Shown here: positions 57,169 through 64,000 of the stretch, piece by piece
How positions within the stretch are numbered: the first letter of the stretch is position 1
How the letters are laid out: every line of letters starts with the position of its first letter
Assembly (NCBI RefSeq): GCF_030547185.1
Contig: NZ_JAUOQR010000012.1
Location: 40,685 to 104,684 of the forward strand
Reading direction: 5' to 3'
DNA length: 64,000 bases
From: Neptuniibacter sp. 1_MG-2023
GTDB taxonomy: Bacteria > Pseudomonadota > Gammaproteobacteria > Pseudomonadales > Balneatricaceae
The notes under the pieces: generated by a model
The model's input: the letters and a program-made list of their open reading frames with translations, nothing else
What the model was told of the DNA's origin: nothing
The model's database searches: none
Translations under genes and position numbers: made by a program

Positions 57169-59253
57169 ATGGGACAAAAGAAAATAACAATGACTCAAAC
57201 GTGGACAGTAAAAAACCTACTCAGCATTATACTACCTGTTTTCATTTTAGTAGCTGGAGCTGAGGCCAAAGAAAACACTCCACTTCCTGAATTTACAGAA
57301 GAGGATATCTTCATTGATATCCCGCAAGTTTTTTCTGCAACAAGACAAACTCAAAAACTAACTGAAGCTCCCGCCTCCATTACTATATTGTCGCAAAAAG
57401 ATATACGTGCGATGGGTGCACTGAAGATTACTGATGTGCTGCGCATGGTACCAGGTATGCAAAGTTACAATGTAACCGCTAACCGCTCTGCTGCAACCTA
57501 TCACGGCATGTCTGATGACCATCCAGGCCGAATGGAAGTGATGATCAATGGGCATTCTGTCTATCTACCACTGCTATCTACTGTTGCTTGGGAAACCATC
57601 GGTATAACCGTGCAAGATATAGATTATATTGAAGTCGTTCGTGGCTCTAATGCCCCAGCTTATGGCTCTAATGCTTTTTTAGGTGCGATTAATATAGTAA
57701 CTAAGAGCCCAATATCAGATCAAAACAACAAGCTAAGCACAACCCAAGGTGCACTAAACAGTCAACAATACGGTTTTTCGCACAGTGAAACCTCTGATTC
57801 CATCGCATATAGGCTATCGACTCATTTTGAAGAAAACGATGGCTACAATATTTATGACGATGGTTTCCTCAATCGTGTCGTTAATTTATCAGGCACATAC
57901 ACCCCCTCTTTTGCAGATACTATAGATTTCAATATGGGTGTTAGTAGCGGGTTTATTTATTTAGGCCAAGCCGACAATATAGATAATAACTTTTCACCAC
58001 GTGAACATGAGTCTAACTTCCAACATATACGCTGGAATCATATTCTAGACGCTGAAAATGAGCTAGGACTCAGCTTCACTCATAACTATTTAGACCTAAA
58101 TGAAGAGTTCACTTCTTCAGGTGATGCCTTAATCTTTTACCAACAAATCCCTACCAACTTATACCCTTTTGCAGATGCAATTGCGGATGGGCTTGGATTG
58201 GCGTCTATACAACCTCTAGGCTCAGAACATGGCACGATGCACCTTTATGACTTAGAGCTCGAGCACCGTTACAATCCAAATTCTAATATTTCCACTATTT
58301 GGGGCTTAGGCTACAGAAACGAATCAGCAAAAAGTGACACACTCCTCGTGAATCAAGGAACGGTTACCGAAGATAAATGGCGTCTGTTTGGCAATGTACA
58401 ATGGAAACCACTTCAACAACTCGCCTTTAACGCTGGAGGCATGTTTGAATCAACAAGCATTGCGGCTGCGCATTTTTCACCCAGACTTGCCGCAAATTAT
58501 TCTCTAACACCCAGTTCGACCATACGTGTCTCTGCCACCAAAGCCTATAGAACCCCCTCCTTACTGGAAAAAAATGGCCTGTCGGCCTTACTTAATAATA
58601 GTGGGGGGTATTATGATCTAGTTGCTATTCCCAACCCTGATTTAGAGCCAGAAGAATTAACTTCCTATGAACTAGGCTACTTCCATCAATGGAAAGAAAC
58701 CGGCAGCTTCTTAGACATACGTGTATTCACTGAAAAGATCGATAACGCATTTAACAGCTACTATATAAATGCATTAGGAGTGGATGACGTTGATGATGGC
58801 TATCGAATGTTAACTAACTCAGCAAAGTGGAAAAACATAGGTGCAGAGTTTCAATTCAAACTCCAGCCTCACCCCAACTTCTCAGTGCTAACAAACTATA
58901 GCTATATTAATACAAAAGGAGAACGTGACCGCGGTTACGGCAGAGATATAGACTCTTTAGATGATAGAACCCCGATGCATACCGCAGCCCTACTTACGGA
59001 GTGGAAAGCGACTAACACCTTATCCATTAGTGCGGCCCAATACTACATGTCTAAAGTAAATTGGCTTGAAGGTAGTCACAGAGAGCAATATCGCCGAACT
59101 GATTTAATACTTAGTGATTCATTTAGATTAAAAAACGCCGTGTTAAACACACGTCTCATTGTTCAAAACCTTTTCGATGATCCTTATGAGGATTTTTACG
59201 AATATAATATTTTTGACCGCAGAGCCTATATCCAGCTTCAATTAGACTTTTAA
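57169..59253 (+). CDS. TonB-dependent outer-membrane receptor
   Basis: The 694-residue protein has a signal peptide (about 1-34, cleavage near EAKE), a plug domain (about 50-190, with APASITILSQKDIRAMG, VLRMVPGMQSY and IEVVRGSNAPAYGSNAFLGAINIVTKSP, noted in part) and a 22-strand-type barrel ending in an aromatic residue (LQLDF). The start may be 57190 instead. It imports or senses a ligand driven by TonB. A binding protein and a hybrid kinase follow with 30 bp and -4 bp spacing, making a three-gene unit. There is no Fur box, so iron uptake is not indicated by the sequence. Confidence 0.9.
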   Translation: MGQKKITMTQTWTVKNLLSIILPVFILVAGAEAKENTPLPEFTEEDIFIDIPQVFSATRQTQKLTEAPASITILSQKDIRAMGALKITDVLRMVPGMQSYNVTANRSAATYHGMSDDHPGRMEVMINGHSVYLPLLSTVAWETIGITVQDIDYIEVVRGSNAPAYGSNAFLGAINIVTKSPISDQNNKLSTTQGALNSQQYGFSHSETSDSIAYRLSTHFEENDGYNIYDDGFLNRVVNLSGTYTPSFADTIDFNMGVSSGFIYLGQADNIDNNFSPREHESNFQHIRWNHILDAENELGLSFTHNYLDLNEEFTSSGDALIFYQQIPTNLYPFADAIADGLGLASIQPLGSEHGTMHLYDLELEHRYNPNSNISTIWGLGYRNESAKSDTLLVNQGTVTEDKWRLFGNVQWKPLQQLAFNAGGMFESTSIAAAHFSPRLAANYSLTPSSTIRVSATKAYRTPSLLEKNGLSALLNNSGGYYDLVAIPNPDLEPEELTSYELGYFHQWKETGSFLDIRVFTEKIDNAFNSYYINALGVDDVDDGYRMLTNSAKWKNIGAEFQFKLQPHPNFSVLTNYSYINTKGERDRGYGRDIDSLDDRTPMHTAALLTEWKATNTLSISAAQYYMSKVNWLEGSHREQYRRTDLILSDSFRLKNAVLNTRLIVQNLFDDPYEDFYEYNIFDRRAYIQLQLDF

Positions 59254-59283
59254 TAACTTTTTATTTACTACAACGGACTGTAG

Positions 59284-60237
59284 ATGAACCATAGATATAC
59301 TCAAAAGCCCATCTTTCATCAATGGTTCACGCCACTGATAGGCTTTGTTTTGTCTTGTGTTTTTTTTATCCCTTGCTCAAATGCCGATAATTTAATCGTT
59401 CTAAGCCGGCAACTTCCCAGCTATCAAGATGTGGCTGATACTCTAGTATCTGAACTAAAAAGCCCATCTAAAGTGATTACAGCACGCGAGCTCTCACTGA
59501 ATAATTATGACCATAAAAATTATCAACAAGTAATCGCATTAGGCGCAAACGCCGGTGATAAGCTATTTCAGCTGGTTCCTGACAACAAGAATCTCATTAT
59601 TAGCTTTATCCCAAGACAAACCTACAATTCACTACTACTCAAATACAAAAACCACCCACGGATAAAAAAGGGGACGGTTACAGCCGTATACTTAGACCAA
59701 CCCTACTCTCGACAATTAGCCTTAGCCAAACTGATTACCCCTGATGCTAAATCTATTGCAACCGCTTTAGGTCCTCACTCAGCTAATGACTTGGACCTAC
59801 TAAAAGCAGCCACCAACTTGCACCAGCTAGAACTAAAATATGAAACGTTGCAAGAAACAGATAACCCCATACACAAATTACAACCACTAATAAAAAGCGC
59901 TGATATCTTTTTATCGCTCCCTGATAAATCAGTTTTTAATAGAACAACCGCGAAATGGATTTTATATATATCTTTTAAGCAACACGTACCTCTAATTGGC
60001 TTTTCCAAAAAATATGTCGAAGCTGGGGCCTTAGCCGCTGTGTATTCATCACCTGCAGACTTAGGCAAACAAACCGCTGAGTTAGTTAATAACAATGCCA
60101 ACAAAAGTATCTTGCCAAAGCCCGCATATCCTCACTATTTCCATGTATCCACCAATCCAACAGCAGCGAAATCATTGCACTTAACGATCCCATCAGAAGA
60201 AGAACTCACCAAGCAATTGATAGAGCTTGAGAAATGA
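59284..60237 (+). CDS. ABC-type substrate-binding protein (orphan, no permease or ATPase nearby)
   Basis: The 317-residue protein has a signal peptide (about 14-34, cleavage near SNA-DN) and the two-lobe arrangement of the ABC_sub_bind family (TrpX/YtvP-like), with VIALGANAGDKLF and IFLSLPDKSVFNR as lobe segments and IGFSKKYVEAGALAAVYSSPADLG near the end. It lies between a TonB receptor and a hybrid kinase whose start overlaps by four bases. With no ABC partners, it more likely hands a ligand signal to the kinase than to a permease (inference). Confidence 0.85.
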   Translation: MNHRYTQKPIFHQWFTPLIGFVLSCVFFIPCSNADNLIVLSRQLPSYQDVADTLVSELKSPSKVITARELSLNNYDHKNYQQVIALGANAGDKLFQLVPDNKNLIISFIPRQTYNSLLLKYKNHPRIKKGTVTAVYLDQPYSRQLALAKLITPDAKSIATALGPHSANDLDLLKAATNLHQLELKYETLQETDNPIHKLQPLIKSADIFLSLPDKSVFNRTTAKWILYISFKQHVPLIGFSKKYVEAGALAAVYSSPADLGKQTAELVNNNANKSILPKPAYPHYFHVSTNPTAAKSLHLTIPSEEELTKQLIELEK

Positions 60238-62867
60238 GAAGGTATTCATTCGGTATAAGGCAGCGTGTTTTAATTATCACACTTCTGCCGTTAACTATGA
60301 TCACCCTTTTACTAGGGGGGTACTTCATCAATACCCGCTTAGATGACGCACAAAGTGCTTTGATTGATAAAGGCCAAACAATGGCTCAGATGATGGCAAC
60401 ATCTGCAGAATTTGGGTTATTAGTTGGTAACACTGAAATATTACAGGGCTTAATTAGATCTGCGACTAAAACCAATGAAGTTGATGATATAGTGTTTCTT
60501 ACCCCTACATTTGAAACATTAGTTAGAGGCAATAAACAAGGCGCACAGTTAAATAAAAATGCCGGTTACCCCTTACGTAAAGACAATCAAGTCTACTTCC
60601 TACACCCTGTTGTGGCGACAGGGGTTGATATAATTGACACACCCGATTTTCTTATTGAAGAGCAAGAACCCGAATTTATCGGCTGGGTTGTGATTATTCT
60701 GTCCGAAAAACCGACACAAGCAAGGCAGCTAGAAATTTTAATTAAAGGAATTATTCTGGCGTTTATCGGTTTATTAGTCACTGTATTTATAGCTTCTCGA
60801 TTTGGGCAGCGTATAACCAACCCAATTCTCGGCCTTACCCATGTTATAGAAATGTTACAACACGGCCACCTTGAAACACGAGCAAGCTTATCCAGCACAG
60901 GGGAGCTACGCTCCCTAGCACAAGGTATAAACAGGCTTGCACAAAGAGTACAGGAATCCAATCAAACCTTAGAAAGTAGGGTTGATAAAGCAACAAAAAG
61001 ACTACGTTCCACCTTAGTGCACCTTGAAAAACAAAACCAAGCTCTAGATAAAGCACGCAAAAATGCAGACAGCGCAAACATTGCTAAAGATGAATTTTTA
61101 GCCCGTATGAGTCACGAGCTACGAACCCCGCTCACTTCCGTATCAGGCTTTGCGCGTCTACTAGATCAAACCGAATTGAGCCTAGAGCAAAAAGAATACA
61201 CTCGAATTATCAACTTAACATCCAGTTTATTACTATCAATAATTGACGATATACTGGATTACTCCAAACTAGAATCCAATGCCGTAGAGCTAGAGCAAAT
61301 AGCCTTTGATTTCGAAGCGTGCATACTTGACGTCTTAGAGATGCAAACAGCAGCAGCCCATGAAAAAGGGCTTGAACTCGTCATTGATATAGCTCCAGAA
61401 ACACCCAAACTCCTTATCGGCGATCCAGTAAGACTAAAACAAATCATATCGAACCTTGTCAGTAACGCGGTCAAATTCACGGACAGCGGCTATATATGTA
61501 TTCATGTCGAGCAAAACAAAAACAACACCATTAAAACAGAGCTTAAAATAACAGTTGAAGATACCGGGGTAGGCATACCTAACGATTGTATTGATGGTTT
61601 ATTTCAAGCTTTTAGCCAGGCAGATACATCTATTACAAGACGTTTTGGTGGGTCTGGTCTTGGCTTAGTCATCTCAAAACGACTCACGGAATTAATGAAA
61701 GGTAACATCACGCTATCTAGCCAAGAGGGCAAAGGTACCAGCATCCGGTTAACTATCCCATTCACGATCAGCCCTCATCAACAAGATGCACCCGCATATC
61801 AACTAGGCAGAGTTATACTTTTCGACAGAATGCCATTAGTAAGACGCGGAGTTCAACAACAACTCGCTCAATTAAATGCCGATATAACAGAAGTGACTTG
61901 TGAGGAAGAGCTTCTTAAACTGCGCAACCTATCGGATAAAGACACTATTATTTGGGGACTAAATACAAAAGAAGTCTCAAAAGCGAGTCTAGATAATATC
62001 CAAACATTGCTACAGTCTTTTAATGGCAGGTTAATACTGCTCTGTGGTCATCCACTCCCGCTTTCACTCTCACATAAAGTGATACAACTTAGAAAGCCCC
62101 CGAGAACCCAGCTACTACTGAATGCGCTCTTCCCTGAACCACATAAATTACTAGAGCAAGAGAAAAACCAAGAACTATGCGTCCAAGATGAGTGCACTAT
62201 ATTGGTTGCTGAAGATAATGACTTTAACCGTTTGCTTGTACGTAAAATATTAGAGCAATCAAAGGTCAATGTAATTGAAGCCATAACCGGTGAGCAAGCT
62301 ATTCAGCAAACAACAAAATACAATCCTGACCTCATATTAATGGATGTACATATGCCGGTCATGGATGGCATAGAAGCAACAAGACAGATACGTTTAGTCA
62401 ATAACACCGTCCCTATTGTCGCGCTGACAGCAAACGTCATTACTAGCGAACACCAGAAATTAATGAATGCGGGTGTTAACCATGTATTACTCAAACCTAT
62501 TAATGATCATGAACTCTGTCACACCATCGAAAAATTCCTTGCCTCTAAGAGCTTACCACCCCAGCCTACAACACCTGCGGAAAAGTCCTTAGAATTAGAA
62601 AAATACAATATAGATAATGCGCTTCTAACAGAGGAACTAAACAAACAAATAGAAAGACTAATGTCTGGATTCCAAAGCAATAATTTGAAATTAATGAAGA
62701 GCCACTGCCATCAACTGTTAGGCCTTGCAGGACTATATGAAATACCGGAATTGGAAGCAGCAGGCCATAGATTACATGATGCTTTGCATAAGAATAAATA
62801 TAGAGATATATGGAAAGCTTTATGGCAAATTAAGCGCATTATTAAACATGAGGAGCCAAGTCATTAA
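60234..62867 (+). CDS. BarA-like hybrid sensor histidine kinase with REC and HPt domains
   Basis: The 877-residue membrane protein has TM1 (about 13-34), a periplasmic domain (about 35-170), TM2 (about 172-192), HAMP, HisKA with the phospho-His in SHELRTPL (about 303-310), HATPase (DTGVGI, GSGLGL), a degenerate receiver without the phospho-Asp (about 520-640), an intact receiver with the Asp in DLILMDVHMPVMDG and a C-terminal HPt with HQLLGLAG. This is the BarA/GacS plan. The start overlaps the binding-protein gene by four bases (ATGA). Its output regulator is not encoded here. The stop overlaps the convergent gene by four bases. Confidence 0.93.
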   Translation: MRRYSFGIRQRVLIITLLPLTMITLLLGGYFINTRLDDAQSALIDKGQTMAQMMATSAEFGLLVGNTEILQGLIRSATKTNEVDDIVFLTPTFETLVRGNKQGAQLNKNAGYPLRKDNQVYFLHPVVATGVDIIDTPDFLIEEQEPEFIGWVVIILSEKPTQARQLEILIKGIILAFIGLLVTVFIASRFGQRITNPILGLTHVIEMLQHGHLETRASLSSTGELRSLAQGINRLAQRVQESNQTLESRVDKATKRLRSTLVHLEKQNQALDKARKNADSANIAKDEFLARMSHELRTPLTSVSGFARLLDQTELSLEQKEYTRIINLTSSLLLSIIDDILDYSKLESNAVELEQIAFDFEACILDVLEMQTAAAHEKGLELVIDIAPETPKLLIGDPVRLKQIISNLVSNAVKFTDSGYICIHVEQNKNNTIKTELKITVEDTGVGIPNDCIDGLFQAFSQADTSITRRFGGSGLGLVISKRLTELMKGNITLSSQEGKGTSIRLTIPFTISPHQQDAPAYQLGRVILFDRMPLVRRGVQQQLAQLNADITEVTCEEELLKLRNLSDKDTIIWGLNTKEVSKASLDNIQTLLQSFNGRLILLCGHPLPLSLSHKVIQLRKPPRTQLLLNALFPEPHKLLEQEKNQELCVQDECTILVAEDNDFNRLLVRKILEQSKVNVIEAITGEQAIQQTTKYNPDLILMDVHMPVMDGIEATRQIRLVNNTVPIVALTANVITSEHQKLMNAGVNHVLLKPINDHELCHTIEKFLASKSLPPQPTTPAEKSLELEKYNIDNALLTEELNKQIERLMSGFQSNNLKLMKSHCHQLLGLAGLYEIPELEAAGHRLHDALHKNKYRDIWKALWQIKRIIKHEEPSH

Positions 62868-63235
62868 AACAGTTTAGATATAGGCTCAGCTTTTACAATA
62901 CGGTTCAAACGGGCGGCGATAGCCCTAAGCTCAGCCATCGTAGCTTTATTCAATAATGCTCCATTGATGCCTTCTGTTAGTTCACCCTCTCTATTAAAAA
63001 CAAGCAACAAACACTCTTTCCTTACGTTTTCTAGCTCAGGGTCATGATTAATAGGTAAAGAGAGAAACATTTCCCAACGCTCAGTAGAAGCACTTTTCTC
63101 CATTACATCCACAAGCAGGCTTAAAATTTCTTGCCGACTGGGCCTGTATGTCGGCGCTTTACCAAATGCAAGCGCCAGTGCTACACCTAATAAGACCAAC
63201 AGACTAATAAAAAAAACAAGAATAAACTCTATCAC
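62864..63235 (-). CDS. Small membrane-anchored protein, function unknown
   Basis: The 123-residue protein starts at GTG, has one N-terminal TM helix (about 3-24) and a cytosolic part rich in helices. I recognise no family. It begins 2 bp after the preceding gene's stop, so the two are co-transcribed. It may be a modifier of that partner. Confidence 0.65.
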   Translation of the reverse strand: MIEFILVFFISLLVLLGVALALAFGKAPTYRPSRQEILSLLVDVMEKSASTERWEMFLSLPINHDPELENVRKECLLLVFNREGELTEGINGALLNKATMAELRAIAARLNRIVKAEPISKLF

Positions 63236-63237
63236 AA

Positions 63238-63723
63238 TCAGTTAACGATTAAATTAAAGTCATAATTAACAAGATACTCAACAGCCAGTAAGAGATCACT
63301 CTCATGCTCCGCTTCCACCTTAGCCATCTCTTTACTAAAACCCCAACGCTCTTGTTTTGACAGTGCTTTCCATTTGTCTTTAATCGGTATATGTTCCGTT
63401 TTACGGTGAACCTCCCTAATCACTACTAACTCAGGTTTCTCTAAAAGTGGAGGTGATAATGAAGATAACAGAGCACATAGCCGCATACATGCCTCTGTGC
63501 AGGTTAACCGCTCATCATTCCCATACGCCCTAGCAAGTATCTTTATGCTCTCAATAAGATAAGCACGCTGCTCCTCATATCGCTCGGCAACCTTTTCCTC
63601 CTGTTCTTTTACCGCAGATTGAGCTGCCTTAATCTGCTGATATTTATGTCTAATAAACACAATTAAAAACAAGCAGATAACTGATAATAAAATTATTAAA
63701 AGATAGATATATTCTTCAGACAT
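63238..63723 (-). CDS. DUF2489-like membrane-anchored protein
   Basis: The 161-residue protein (ATG at 63723; an upstream TTG would add 11 residues) has an N-terminal TM helix (about 4-24), a coiled-coil stretch and a helical domain with QRAYLIESIKILARAY, LTCTEACMRLCALL and WKALSKQERW. These resemble the DUF2489 pattern as I remember it, found near RNA or envelope genes in marine gammaproteobacteria. No function is known. It leads a two-gene unit next to an rRNA operon end. Confidence 0.65.
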   Translation of the reverse strand: MSEEYIYLLIILLSVICLFLIVFIRHKYQQIKAAQSAVKEQEEKVAERYEEQRAYLIESIKILARAYGNDERLTCTEACMRLCALLSSLSPPLLEKPELVVIREVHRKTEHIPIKDKWKALSKQERWGFSKEMAKVEAEHESDLLLAVEYLVNYDFNLIVN

Positions 63724-63936
63724 AAAACAGAAACCACTTAGGATAGGCAAATACAATGACCAGACTTAAACAAAAACCAGAATGCTTAAGCACCATTATT
63801 TATTAGTCACATTATAAATAAACTCGCGTACAACAAGAATAACAGAAACCAAGATAACACTCCTCTTAGCCGTCAATAACGCAACCGCTAAAAGGTAGCG
63901 GTACGTCCAAAGGCCTGAACCCCAAGCCCCAGACGC

Positions 63937-63968
63937 AAAAAACCCCGGCTACGTAGTAACCGGGGTTT
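63937..63968 (-). terminator. rRNA operon terminator
   Basis: On the minus strand AAACCCCGG and CCGGGGTTT arms surround a 12-base loop and are followed by TTTT. It lies just beyond the 5S end. A further ACCGCT/AGCGGT hairpin (63884-63902) follows in the same direction. Confidence 0.88.
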
Positions 63969-63980
63969 CTCTAAATAAAT

Positions 63981-64000
63981 GCTTGGCGATGACCTACTCT
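63981..64000 (-). rRNA. rrf: 5S rRNA, 3' end only (rest outside window)
   Basis: The minus-strand reading AGAGTAGGTCATCGCCAAGC matches the 3' end of gammaproteobacterial 5S rRNA. The operon runs into the window from the right and ends at the adjacent terminator. Confidence 0.85.

Overview
The window reads as a chromosome segment of a motile marine gammaproteobacterium, most likely of the Oceanospirillales (Neptunomonas, Amphritea or Marinobacterium type). This is inferred from gene content and order: a Pseudomonas-like polar flagellar cluster (fleQ, fliC, flaG, fliD, fliS), the hemA-prfA-prmC and lolB-tRNA-prs-rplY-pth-ychF blocks, and queA-tgt-yajC-secD-secF. Base composition is AT-leaning. 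No database search was possible; all names come from motif reading.

Region 1 (1-14.5 kb) is flagellar. A truncated fleQ opens the window, with a FleQ-box-like palindrome in front of it. A divergent six-gene cassette follows: rfbB, rfbA, a VioA-like DegT aminotransferase, a WbqC-family protein and two sulfotransferases. Convergent to it runs flaG-fliD-fliS with a TPR O-GlcNAc-transferase-like enzyme at the end of the operon. fliC and a FliT-like chaperone follow. I read this as a flagellin glycosylation locus making a dTDP-4-amino-4,6-dideoxyhexose, since rmlC and rmlD are absent, with possible sulfation of the glycan. Tandem sigma-28 promoters precede fliC.

Region 2 (14.5-26 kb) holds an RND/MMPL exporter with a YCF48-like periplasmic partner and a Fur-boxed ferritin cluster with two tiny Cys-rich proteins. 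A sigma-54 activator is followed by a CoA-transferase that has a sigma-54 promoter. sixA, an AEC transporter and an ankyrin-like protein come next. Region 3 (25-48 kb) is housekeeping: moeB, prmC, prfA, hemA, a TPR lipoprotein, lolB, tRNA-Gln, prs, rplY, pth, ychF, a tRNA-Met/Gln/Gln cluster, a FimX-like degenerate GGDEF-EAL protein, serB, rnr, secF, secD, yajC, tgt and queA. The usual ispE between lolB and prs is missing.

Region 4 (48.2-50.8 kb) is a decayed genomic island at tRNA-Leu(CAA). The 3' half of the tRNA is duplicated 2,524 bp downstream. Between the copies lie a broken AAA-ATPase gene, cut at its P-loop and carrying an amber codon, and one intact gene of unknown function. Region 5 (51.2-56.7 kb) is a catabolic uptake unit: a SsuABC/TauABC-type ABC transporter, an amidase, a TSUP exporter and an IclR regulator. 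Region 6 (57.2-62.9 kb) couples a TonB-dependent receptor, an orphan ABC-type binding protein and a BarA-like hybrid kinase, a probable outer-membrane-to-kinase sensing unit. The window ends with two small membrane-anchored proteins, an rRNA-operon terminator and the last 20 bases of a 5S rRNA on the minus strand.
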